From assembly GCA_028274465.1 (NCBI GenBank), contig CM051457.1, forward strand, positions 67,802,496 through 67,866,495: 64,000 bases of DNA, given 5' to 3'. This stretch comes from Plantago ovata (lineage: Eukaryota; Streptophyta; Magnoliopsida; Lamiales; Plantaginaceae). The position numbers and the translations under genes are program-made. Within the stretch, counting starts at the first letter, position 1; each line of letters begins with the position of its first letter. A model generated the notes under the pieces. It was not told the DNA's origin and made no database searches. It was given only the letters and a program-made list of their open reading frames with translations. Below are positions 34,182 through 44,476 of this stretch, in pieces.

Positions 34182-36304
34182 TGTAAGAAAATATGGTCAG
34201 AGTTACCCCTAGGGTACGCAGCGGAATTTCAAAATTTTCTTAACATGCATGTTAATTGATCATGTATATAACGTATATAATAAACACATTAATCAGAACC
34301 CTTACAATACTCCAAAGCAAGAATAGGTATTGAATCAATATGCCAATCGATGAAGTCTTCGTAATAGTTCGGTGAATCTTCTCCTTCGTCGAAGTCGAAG
34401 ATATCTGTAATACTTTGATTATCTGCAAGACAATAAAAGTTAGTTTCCATCTCTTTGAACCTCAACCTTGGTATCCACGGATGAACAACTTATCGGAAAG
34501 AATGCTAGGATATTCTTTATGTGGCCAAGAAGATGGGGCGACAATTTTTCTCCGGTGGGAGTGGCGCGCGCGGATATAGAGAGGTGGGAGAGCTTTTATT
34601 TTCTCTAAGAAAACTGGTAGGAAGAATGATTCAGAATAATCTTCAATCAATCGTATGAAAAGCTCTCTAATAGTCTACTATATATAGTAGCCAGTAGAAG
34701 CTTAAAGAAGAATCAATTAGACTTCATAAAGGAATAAGAATCTAATTCTTATTGCACAAGGAAACCAATTTGAGTCTAGATTCATTGGCAATCAATTTAA
34801 AACTCAATCAGGAAAATCTAACTTATCCCTTGACTTCTAATATGGGAAGGAGTCGAACTCCTCCCCATACTTCTAATATGGGAAGGAGTCGAACTCCTCC
34901 CAATCAAGGGGGTTAGGTGGGTCCCGATTTTGGGACCCACTTATAATTCTAAGGCAATTCAAACTCCAAGTAGATTTTGCCCATGTGCATATATTAATTC
35001 TAAATTAACATATCATTTCAAATCAAACCTCTATTATATTTCTATAATATAATCTTTAATTGTATTTCCATAAAATACAATTAATCAATCAATTCAATTA
35101 ATAATTCCAAATTATTAATTGAGCCACAAATAATTATAATTAATTCCAAATCAATTATAATTCATCAATCACAATTAATTCTAAATTAATTGCGATTCCA
35201 TCTCCAAGGATATTCGGATAAGCTGAATCACCACATAGTATGACCCATAGGGCCTCATTGTATTAAGCAAGTGCTACACTAGGCAACATGGAATTCCTAG
35301 ACGGTTCGATTTGCAATATTAATACATGAGGACGTTTGAGAGGTTTCTCAAAGCAAACCCTTTCGTTGTGAAGTCTGTTGTGCTCAATGCGGCGATGGTA
35401 ACGTCCCTTCATCTGACTGACTCGAATGCATCTAGGATCGATGAAGTGTCTATCCCAATAATACATCCACGGACGTCTTCAATGAGTTGCTTGGTGAATC
35501 CAATACCTACTATGACTATCATAATAATATTGATACGATGGCCAGCGGTTTAACCAATCACAACTATGAACGACTATGAGCAGTGCTCTCCTGTGCTACA
35601 CGTGAGAGATGAATCCTTCACAGAATCACTTATCACCCCATTTGTATGTAGCCATAATCCTGGATCGTGTCTTGGGTCAACTGCTTATTCAGAGCTGACA
35701 TCGACGGGTCCACCAAGGATATGGGGCAACAAATGTGATGATAAAGTCCTGTAAGTCCAAAGGTCGACTGGCATCACTTCGACAACTTTCCGGTTCCCAT
35801 AGACACTTCGGTGTAGAGTATACATCGATGGGAGTTTCCGGTGGGTACTTCCATTGTTCGGTAATCACCCTTCGAACAACTATGCGGAGTTATGGGAACG
35901 TTTCTAGATTGTCTAACAATCCGTTCCGTGGCCGTGGGATCGGTTCACACTTTCTCTAACAAGTATAACCTCCATGCATACTAGTCTCACCTGGTTCATT
36001 CAGACCCCTACATCCGAGATGAACCTCGACTAGGGAGAGTTTGGGATAGATGATAACTCACATAGCTCCCACTATCTGTGTGATCGGTCATTTATCCGAG
36101 GGGACATGTTTGATATCAATACAGACAGGAATAGAGATATGACATGTTGTATGCCTGGTGTAATATAAATATGAAAGCGATACTCAATAGTCAAACAAAC
36201 AAACATATATTATATTACGTTGACCTGTGTAATAGTACATAGATGCTCTTAATAAGGGCTATATGCCCTTAATAAAGACTGTCTCTAGGACATATACACT
36301 ATCA
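34182..36304 (-). repeat. 5' LTR of B
   Basis: TGTAAGAAAAT...CACTATCA on the plus strand, 2123 bp, highly similar to 24944-28542 without the solo LTR. TATA-like CTATATATAG (minus) at 34678-34687. It carries a second copy of a 36-bp palindrome-bearing unit at 34869-34902, absent from the other LTR. Confidence 0.9.
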
Positions 36305-36309
36305 ACACT

Positions 36310-38658
36310 AAGTTGTGCTGGTACTATTTCCATTGCTTCAGGAGCTTGGGCAGCATCCTTGAATTGTTCATCCTGAAATAACTTTAAATTAGATACAAGT
36401 ACTAAGTTTTCAAACTTAGTAGAATTACCAAAACTTTCATCTATCTGCTGAACAAGAGTTGTGGATTCTGGTGCAGAAGTTTCAGCAATCTTCTGACTTG
36501 TATCTTGAGAAGTCTGTAAAGAAATAATTAAATTATCTAAAGATAAAGTTTCAGATAGTGAAGTTTTGCTTATATCTGAGTTAACTACCTGCTGAAGAAG
36601 GGCAGGTGGTGACTCAGTCCTTTCAGCAATGATAGCAGCTTCAATATCTGGGACTTGTTCTTCAGCAGACTTCTTTTCTTGCTCTAATTGAGAATGCTGT
36701 GCAGATTCAGCAATCTCCCTTGTGTCTGAATTGACAAGTTGAGCGGAGACATCTTGACCTTTAAGTTCACTACTTGTCATGAACATGTCTACTGACTTGT
36801 TGGAGTTGTCTTCAATCTCCAAGTCCATTTGCTGGCTTAGGTCAGTCAGCACCAGTTGAACTTTGTCAATAGAGGTCATAGGTGAACTAGGTCTAATATT
36901 CTCAGCATCTTGAGATGCGTCGTCAAATACTGTGTCTTGTTGTGTTTCAGCAACCTCTGGGACTTGAACCATTGCAGTTTCAGCAAGTGGTTCTTCAGCA
37001 ATTGCAGCTTCAACAATTTTTGGGACCGGACCAGTTGCTTTTTCAGCAACTGTTTCTTCAGCAAAATTTTCAGCAAGTGCAGCTCTTCTCAAATCTCCAG
37101 CAATATCACTTGCTGGTTCCAGAGTGTTGTCATAAAGATTATCTACAATGTAGATATCGGGGACTTGGGCAGGATTTTCATTTCCACTGCCATGTGGTCT
37201 CGCTTCAGCAGATGTATCAACGTTAGGTTGATTGTTGAAGGCTTCTGCAAACACTTCAACATTCCTGAAGGCTTCTGCAAACACTTCAACAACATCTACT
37301 GCAGTGGCTTGCGTTTCAGCAACCACTGGAACATCATCATCCTGCATGACATGGTCAATTGGAACGGACTTACGTGCCGTTGTTTTCTTTCTTGGGTAAG
37401 TCTTTGTCCTTGCCTTCTTAGGAATAGGATCAGCTGATGACGCTGCAGTTTGAGTGTCATCATCAGCTTTCCACTTTTTCTTCTTAGATTTCTCACTGGG
37501 TGCATTAGTTTCAGCAACTGCATTGGAGTCAGCAGCAACATTTGAAGCTGTTGCATTCTCAGTAACATTTGCAGCTGTTGGATACCTATCTTGCTGACCA
37601 ATATTTGCAACATCTGCAGCTGCTGCATTCATGGACTGATTATCAGTCTCAGCAACATTTGTAGTTGTTGTCTTCTTTGACTTTTTGTTAGCAACCTTAG
37701 GTCCATTCTGCTTGTTGAAGGCTCTTCCCACATTGCATACTGATTTCTTAATCGCAATGGGTTTCTTAGCTGAATCCTGAAATGTTCAAGGATGTAGCAT
37801 ATATTCAATCCATACATCACTGGAAAGGAAGGTGAGACTGTGTTGTCTTCAACCTTTACCTTGAACTTAGTAACACAATCAACAAGTCTGTTGAAAATGT
37901 ACTTAGCCCAGTTGAGCTCAGTTTTATTCTCATGGATATGCATCAACAATGGCCACCTTCTCAAGCCTACTTGGTCAATTCCTCCAACTTGGGAGTCTAA
38001 GACTTTGATGAGTAGCAGAGCTACCAGACCAAGTGAATGGCAGAGATGCTTCCTCTTTACGTGCTTTGTCCAAGTCACGGGAGCAATCTCGCCTTTCTTC
38101 ATTCTTTCATTTCTAACATCACCGTAGAAGGCTTCAATTTCTTCATCAGTGTCAGTGATGTCATCTTCAGTTCCAGTAGTTGGAATCTGAAAGATATTTG
38201 CTAAATCAATCCATTTCAGGATGATTTGCACTCCTTGAACTGAGGTAGAAATCACTTTTTCAGTGACTCCTTGTCCGTCAGTAAGGGTTTGGATTTCTGC
38301 ATTGTTGTAGAATTCCATTGTGTCCAACATGCTCACTTTCTTAGTGCGAGCAGTAATGAAGAAAATAAGGCCTTGTTGATTAATCAAGTTCAACGCCTCT
38401 TCGTTTTCTTCGTCCAAATCTTGTTCATAGAAGTATCGAATGTACTTCTCTTTGGCAAATCTGCCCGACTACATCATCTCCTCACACTTTGCAGTGTTCG
38501 AGATATGCCGGCGGCATCGATCTTTCGGTTATGCGGTCGTTTTTCAATATAATTTTCACTGTGTTTGTCGCCGGATTTTCAACCGGAGCAGTCCTTTTTC
38601 CAGCACTGTCTGCCTTTGATGATTTAGAGGTCTTAGAGGTTTGTCACTTGGGAGCCAT
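36310..38658 (-). pseudogene. Accessory ORF of A, N-terminal half (before the B insertion)
   Basis: The ATG at 38656-38658 opens MAPK, followed at once by a stop and then a Ser/Lys-rich stretch. After frame changes near 38440 the frame from 38417 reads EENEEALNLINQQG and a conserved-looking block: KHLCHSLGLVALLLIKVL, RRWPLLMHIHENK, ELNWAKYIFNRLV. The next frame (37731) is low-complexity, with many AE pairs (VAETNA, AEEPLAETA), basic KKKK/KKARTK clusters and acidic tracts. B enters at 36304/36310 and the last residues of the open frame there are B LTR. Together with 22034-24943 the original ORF would be roughly 1,750 codons. Function unknown; a distant likeness of the first block to plant transposon-associated proteins is only an impression. 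Confidence 0.6.
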
Positions 38659-38805
38659 CTCTTATATAGTAGGAGGGTTTAAGAAATGTACGAAAAAGAG
38701 TTTTTCCTTTTTGACCGGAGGAACAGTGAATTCAGAGCAAAGGCTAGAGAAATTGCAGAGAAAGGAAATGTGAGTTAAAGAATTTTGTCTTGCTCTAACT
38801 CTTCG

Positions 38806-38813
38806 TTTATATA
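38806..38813 (-). promoter_or_regulatory. TATA-like promoter before the accessory ORF of A
   Basis: Minus strand CACTATATAAACG, about 150 bp before the ATG at 38658, is followed by a CT-rich stretch (TTTCCTTTCTCTGC) resembling a plant 5' UTR. A second TATATAAG at 38665-38672 is too close to the ATG to serve it. Confidence 0.5.
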
Positions 38814-38869
38814 GTGTCTCTGTTTTGAGAGAAGCTCAATGGTTTTGAGTTCTCAGCAAGGGTAAAACA

Positions 38870-39641
38870 GAGAGTCATTTGTGTTAGTGGAGCCTTTGCA
38901 TTAAATGCGTAGTGGGCCACTAAAAAAAACCGTCACAGCATACTTTCTCTTTGTAATATCAACCGTTGGATCAAAAACTGCTTTAAAATCAATGGCCACG
39001 ATTGTATTTCATGTCATGATTAACAGCGAGTTTATATGTGCCATGATTAACGTCACAAATTGATTTTACCTTGATTCACGGGATTTGATCTATTTTACTC
39101 CAACGCTAATTGCTTGCTGAAGTAAGTAAGAATCGTTTCATCGATTTTATTCATTCTGACTTTGGCACTTACCTTTTTAGGTAACAAGCCTTGTATTTGC
39201 TAAAAATTCCCCCTTAATCAAATATCTCATATTTCTTTAAGTTAAAAGACATTTCTGAGTTCCCGTCTCAGCAAATTTTTTTTATATTGAGATATCCTTA
39301 GGTAAAATCTGAGAAGTATTCTTGCTCTTTGCTGAGTTCCCGTCTCAGATTTTTCTTTTGATACTTGAATACCTGTTTCAGTATCTTTGATTGTCTTAAT
39401 GCCAGTTTCAGCAATCTTTAAAGTTTTTCTTTACTGAGTACCCGTCTCAGCAAGTGATCAAGTTTCCTAAAAAATAACCTGTTTGAAGGAATTACTTGCT
39501 GAATTCCTATTTCAACAATCATGTAGTGTACTATCATTTCTTTTTAGAGAAATCAGTGGAAGGAACTTTATAAAGAGTACATGTAAGCATACTTTGGCTT
39601 GTTGAATGCCTATTTCAGCAATCTACCAAATGTATCCCTTA
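38870..39641. other. Non-coding spacer between pol and accessory ORF of A
   Basis: About 770 bp with no ORF. TTCAGCAA/TTGCTGA-type motifs and TGAGTTCCCGTCTCAG-like repeats recur near 39256, 39336 and 39437. Confidence 0.55.
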
Positions 39642-40746
39642 CTATTGAGGTAGTTCAATCAATCCAAGGTTATACCTTAGCATTGCGAACCTATTATCTG
39701 GTAGGGGCTTGGTAAAGATGTCAGCAAGTTGATCATCAGTACCTACTTTTACAACCTCAATGTCTCCTTTTTCCACATGATCTCTAATGAAATGATGTCC
39801 AATATCAATGTGCTTTGTCCTTGAGTGGAACTTAGGATTTTGCGTGATAGCAATTGCACTTGTATTATCACAAAAGATTGGTGTTTTCTTTGCAGAAATA
39901 CCATAATCTCTTAATTGTTGTTGAATCCATAGGATTTGAGTTGTGCAACAACCAGCCGCAATGTACTCAGATCAGTGGATGAATTGGCAACATAGGTTTG
40001 CTTCTTGTTGAACCATGATATTAATCTAGTACCTAGAAACTGACAACTTCCAGAAGTACTTTTTCTATCAAGAGTTGATCGTCCATGATCAGCATCAGAA
40101 TAACCAACCAATTCCAATCCAGAATCTTTTGGATACCATAATCCAACATTGATTATACCTTTGACATATTTCAGTATCTTAAGTGCCTTTTTGTAGTGTG
40201 ATTCTCTTGGATCAGATTGGAATCTTGCACACACACAAACAACATACTGAATGTCAGGTCTACTTGCTGTTAAATACATCAACGAACCAATGAGATTCCT
40301 ATACTTGTGTTCATCAACACTCTTATCTTGTTTAGTATAGCCCAATTTGGTACCAGCACTCATAGGAATCTTTTCAAGTTTTTCTTCCTCTTTGATCCTG
40401 AACTTTATGAGCATTTCCTTTGCATACTTCAGCAAGTTCACCATTTAGGAATGCACGTTTAACATCCATTTGATAAACAATGAAGTCATTGTGAGCAGCA
40501 AAGGCCAAGAAAAGCCTAATCGCATCCAATCTTGCAACTGGTGCATAAGACTCATCATAGTCCAATCCTTCAGTCTGACAGTAACCTTGAGCAACTAAAC
40601 GTGCTTTGTTCCTTGTTACTTCTCCAGACTCGCTTGTTTCTGAACACCCACTTTGTACCAATTGCTTTCTTTCCTTCAACAAGGGGTACAAGTTTCAAGA
40701 CTTTGTTCCTTTCAAATTGATCCAGTTCTTCTTGCATTGCCTTGAT
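39642..40746 (-). pseudogene. RT/RNase H of A, with the RT active site deleted
   Basis: RT begins [21 protein letters not shown] and reaches [14 protein letters not shown], then jumps at about 40427 to [11 protein letters not shown], skipping about 380 bp present in C (49098-49480) that includes IYVDDIIFGS. RNase H follows (GYSDADHG, STSGSCQFLGTRLISW, FCDN) with a few lesions, ending at 39642. Loss of YVDD means no polymerase activity. Confidence 0.85.
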
Positions 40747-41613
40747 TCATTCAGAATGCTTTAAAGCTTCTTCTATGGTCTTGGGTTCAATTTCTGAAAC
40801 AAAGCAAGAGAACAAAGCTTCTACTTCAATGACGTTTGCTTCTTCAGCAATTTCTTGATTAGTAGATACTTTGGATCTAGTCACTTGGCGTTTGTCAATA
40901 TCACCAATCATATCCGTAGAGGGATGATCTCTAATCCATTTATTAACAGGTTTTCTGCTATTTGGATCTGGATAAGTTTTCTCTTCAGCATGTGACTCTT
41001 CAGTATGTACTTTCTCAGTACTACTGGTATCTTGTTGTGTCTCTGCTGAGATTGGTTCATCAGCAACTGCTAGATCAACATTGCTGGTTTGAGGTAACTC
41101 GTCAGCAGGCACAGGAAGTTGCATAGTTTCAGCAACATCCGGAGCAACCGCATCTTTTGCTGGAAATTCTTTATCATGAACTATATTTACCTTGTCATGA
41201 CTTGGGGGAGGAGAGTAATTGTCAGAATCATCATTTAGTTCAATTGATTTGACATTCCTAGCATCAGATTCAGATCTTTGCTCGTGTATGAGTAACTTTT
41301 TCATACAATTTGATATTTCTTCTTCAGTAGGAACTCCTTGTGACTTTTCACAGAATACAACATGCACTGATTCTTCGATCTTTAGTGCCTTTTTATTTTA
41401 AACTCTATAAGCTTTACTATGCAAGGAGTAACCAAGAAATATCGCTTCGTCTGCCTTTGGTTGAAATGTTCTTAAGTATTGTCTACCATTGTTAAGAACA
41501 AAGCATTTGCAACCAAATACTCTTAGATGGGTGATGTTAGGAGGTCTTCCAACAAATAACTCATAGGGAGTTTTGTTGTATTCCTTAGTTATTAAACATC
41601 TATTTTGAGTATA
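40747..41613 (-). pseudogene. Integrase C-terminus and IN-RT linker of A
   Basis: Contains NKTPYELFVGRPPN and RVFGCK (integrase C-terminal motif), then an acidic variable linker (ELNDDSDN, SAETQQDTSSTEK). TAA at about 41399-41401 and TGA at 40747-40749 interrupt it; the TGA is shared with C (48771-48773), where a Trp codon is likely ancestral. Confidence 0.8.
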
Positions 41614-42258
41614 TCAGGCGGTATTAATCGCTTCAACCCAATAAGCTTCACTTATTTTAGTGTCAGCAAGCATCGTTCTAGCTGCTTCCTTAACGGTACG
41701 ATTCTTCCTTTCAACAACACCATTTTGTTGAGGTGTCCTTACTGAGGATAACTGATGTTGTATGCCTTTTGAAGTGAAATACTCAGTTATGTACTGGTTT
41801 ACAAAGTCAGTACCATGGTCTGTTCTTATGACTTTTACCTTTTCATTTTTCATGACTTCAAGCTTATTCAGCAAGTTAGGTATTTCAGTCTAGGTTTCAG
41901 ACTTGTGCTTGGTAAATACTACCCAAGTGAATCTTGAATAGTCATCTACCACCACCAGACCATACTTCTTACAAGCATCGCTTGTTGAAGAAGATTCAAA
42001 CAAGTCCATGTGCAAGAGTTGTAAAGGTTTTGTAGTTGACGGTATTGGCTTGTTCTTGAAAGAAGATTTGGTTTGCTTTCCTTGTTGACATGCATTGCAA
42101 ACACCATCCTTCTTAAAAGTAACCTTAGGTAATCCAACTACAAGTGCCTTTTTAGACAGCTTATTCAACATCTTGAAGTTTAGGTGACTTGTTCGTTTAT
42201 GCCATAACCATGCTTTTTTCAGCAAGACAATCATGATCTGAGACAAGGCATTTTTCAA
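41614..42258 (-). pseudogene. GAG-pre-integrase zinc finger and integrase core of A
   Basis: HHCC finger: HKRTSHLNF and CNACQQGKQTKSS. Core: HMDLFESSS (first Asp), RTDHGTDF (second Asp), QNGVVERKNR (Glu). TAG near 41888-41890 separates the two parts. The frame is shifted relative to the protease by an extra A in a run of six (42214-42219). Confidence 0.87.
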
Positions 42259-42797
42259 CGATTGCTGAAGACCAATCTACAGTATACAAACCTCCTGATC
42301 TTCTAGCAACAATAATAACCTTCTTTGTCTCAAAGTCTATAAGTTTACATTCATCAATTTTGATTTTGATGAAGTATCCTTTGTCAGCGAATTGAATCAT
42401 GCTGAAAAGGTTAAACTTAAGATTTTTGACATAAAGAACTCCCGAAATGGTAATGCATCCTAACTTCACGTCACCATAACCTTTAGTAGAACCAAAGCCT
42501 CCACCAGCAAACCTTATTGTTGGACCTTTAGACCACCAACTATAGTTTATAAGGTTTTTCTTGTTGCCCGTCATGTGCTTTCCACAACCACTGTCAAAGT
42601 GACAAATTGCATCGTTTGTCTCTGTGGCTGAAGTCTGCAAAATTAAGAGCAAACAAGTTAATTATCCAATATTGGATGTCCATTAACATGTTCAAGAAAG
42701 CGTCCAGTGGAAACCCAATTCTTGAGTTTTTCAACTTTGACTTGTTTTCTACTTGCTGAGGAACTAGAAGGTTTTGAGCCGAAAGACTTTTAATCAT
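42197..42797 (-). pseudogene. End of gag and aspartic protease of A
   Basis: Active site CHFDSGCGKHMTG with the following GGFGSTKGYGDVKL and FNLFSM. The matching region of C is 46728-47327. The stop is reached at KSMVMA because of the extra A shared with C. Confidence 0.85.
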
Positions 42798-42849
42798 TGC
42801 TAATTAATCAAGTCCACTTTCTGATGTGGTGTCTTGCTCGGTTGAACGT

Positions 42850-44364
42850 TGTTAGGAAACTTGTAAATTTTGATGAGCAATTAACCATGCTAAATTAAGG
42901 AAAGTCCAGTAACTAGTACTCTTAAGGTCGATAGGAATTTATAATTTTAAGAACATTGTAAAAGAGGAACGTTTGCTGAAGACTTAGTGTAGGTACTAGT
43001 TAGGTGCTTTAGTTTGCTGATGATGTACTTTGTTTTTACAAATGAACTATTGAAGCACTAGAACCGCTCAGAAACTTGAAGATTCGAAGACTGAAGACTT
43101 AAGAAGATTTCTGAGAATGGTATCTACAAAGGCACATGTTGCTCAGAAAGTGGAAATTTCAGCAACAACTCGCATAAGTGAAAATCTATATGACAGAGTA
43201 GGTTGTGCTTGCTGAAACTGAGACTGACCGCTTGCTGAAATACATATGTGACCTCCTTGCTGAAAGTACTTGCATTTTGGCTCCAACTTTCACATTTGAA
43301 TTCGATTCAAATGAACATTAAATGCAAAGTAAGCACGCGAAGAACATGAAGACTAGAAGACAAATGAAGGACGCTGCTGAAAGTACAAAAGCAAGATAGT
43401 GACATCTTAAGGAACAAAGCCTTAGAATTTGAAATTCAAACGGCTCCCTTGATTCACTATAAATAGAGGTCATCCGGCAAAGAGTTGAAGTGTGTCAACA
43501 ACGTGATCAAACTCTCACTTTTGCTTAAACACTCAATCTTCCATACTCTTTACTGCCTATTGATCCGTTCCAAGACTTAAGCTTGAAACAAACGCTACTT
43601 GTGAAGAAGTAGAACATTCATGGCTAAGAAATTACTTAAGTGTTCCTTCTTTCGAACAAGAATAAGTCTTGACACCAGAAACAACTTAACTTGTTTACTG
43701 AAAAGTATTCCAAGTTGTGTTTCTTTAGATAACTTGTTATAGCTGAAAAAGTTACACTCAAGTCATCTCATCCCAAACTCTCTAACTGATAAACACCCTT
43801 TTCAGGCGTGAAATTCAGGGGGAATTAATCAAGAATAGTTTTACTGATTAAGTGTCCCAAGTTTGGTGGAGAACAAGGTTTCGTTCTCTAGTTAGGATGG
43901 AAACGAAGCAAGTGTGCTTTGGTTTCTGAAGAATCATTATAGATAGGTGTTGTAAGGAACGTCAAGCTTATCTTAATGGATTTAGTCCTAGAAAGGACAA
44001 AGGGGATTAGTTGAGAGATTACGCCACTCTCAGATACCACTATAAAAGTGTTTGTGTGATTTACTTTACCGAATTAGTTTTAAGTAAGCTATACCCTTTT
44101 GTACACTGTCACTCTGCTCACTTGCTGAAACTAACACTCTCTGAAAAGCACTTATTGTATAAAGACTTCCGCACTCTGTTTTTAAAGTACCAGTAAAACT
44201 CGTTACTGAAACGTAACTAGTACTTGTTGAGAAAGTTAAGTATCAACAAACTCATTACTGAAAAGTAATAAGCACTTGCTGAGAAAGTTTTTAAACGACG
44301 AAAGTTTGAAAAGACTATTCACCCCCCCCCCCCAGTCTTTTCTTGTTGTTTAAAGGGACCAACA
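42850..44364 (+). repeat. 5' LTR of C
   Basis: TGTTAGGAAACTTG...GGGACCAACA, 1515 bp. TATAAATA at 43458-43465. Six exact TTGCTGAA or TTCAGCAA octamers occur within it. Confidence 0.9.
44308..44342 (+). other. U5 hairpin with a 12-base C run (C)
   Basis: GAAAAGACT (44308-44316) pairs with AGTCTTTTC (44334-44342), a 9-bp perfect stem; the loop ATTCA plus 12 C occupies 44317-44333. It lies 22 bases before the LTR end. Confidence 0.75.
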
Positions 44365-44366
44365 AG

Positions 44367-44384
44367 TGGTATCAGAGCTGGAGG
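44367..44384 (+). other. Primer-binding site of C (initiator Met tRNA)
   Basis: TGGTATCAGAGCTGGAGG starts two bases after the LTR. The first 13 bases match the usual copia PBS. Confidence 0.9.
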
Positions 44385-44476
44385 TTCTTTAACCTTCAGC
44401 ACTGAACCTAGATCCCCTTAGGTGCTTTCCGTAAATCACTCTCACATGATCAGTTTGGTAGTCTTTTTCTGACAGG

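Larger units (their letters stand above)
24944..36304 (-). mobile_element. B: copia element, nearly complete, inserted in A
   Basis: Flanked by a perfect TSD ACACT (24939-24943 and 36305-36309). Ends are TGTAAGAAAAT...CACTATCA on the plus strand. The 5' LTR (34182-36304), PBS, leader, a single gag-pol frame, PPT and 3' LTR are all present. Copia lineage was not assigned firmly (Tork-like is possible). Three stop codons are the only lesions in gag-pol. Confidence 0.92.
20257..42849 (-). mobile_element. A: copia element with downstream accessory ORF, split by element B
   Basis: Minus-strand order: protease, integrase, RT/RNase H (copia order), spacer, accessory ORF, PPT, 3' LTR. The gag and 5' LTR are missing because the element stops at 42849, exactly where the C LTR begins. 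Long LTRs and a large ORF after pol suggest the SIRE/Maximus type, tentatively. Element B (24944-36304) is inserted in the accessory ORF. Confidence 0.85.

Noticed and set aside
36910-37437. Plus-strand Cys/Phe-rich ORF opposite the accessory gene of A
   Set aside because: Composition is explained by the antisense of Ala/Glu/Val-rich low-complexity codons.
44401-44476. Intron before gag of C (acceptor-like TTTTTCTGACAG at 44464-44475)
   Set aside because: No convincing donor between PBS and ATG; the distance is already short for a copia leader.
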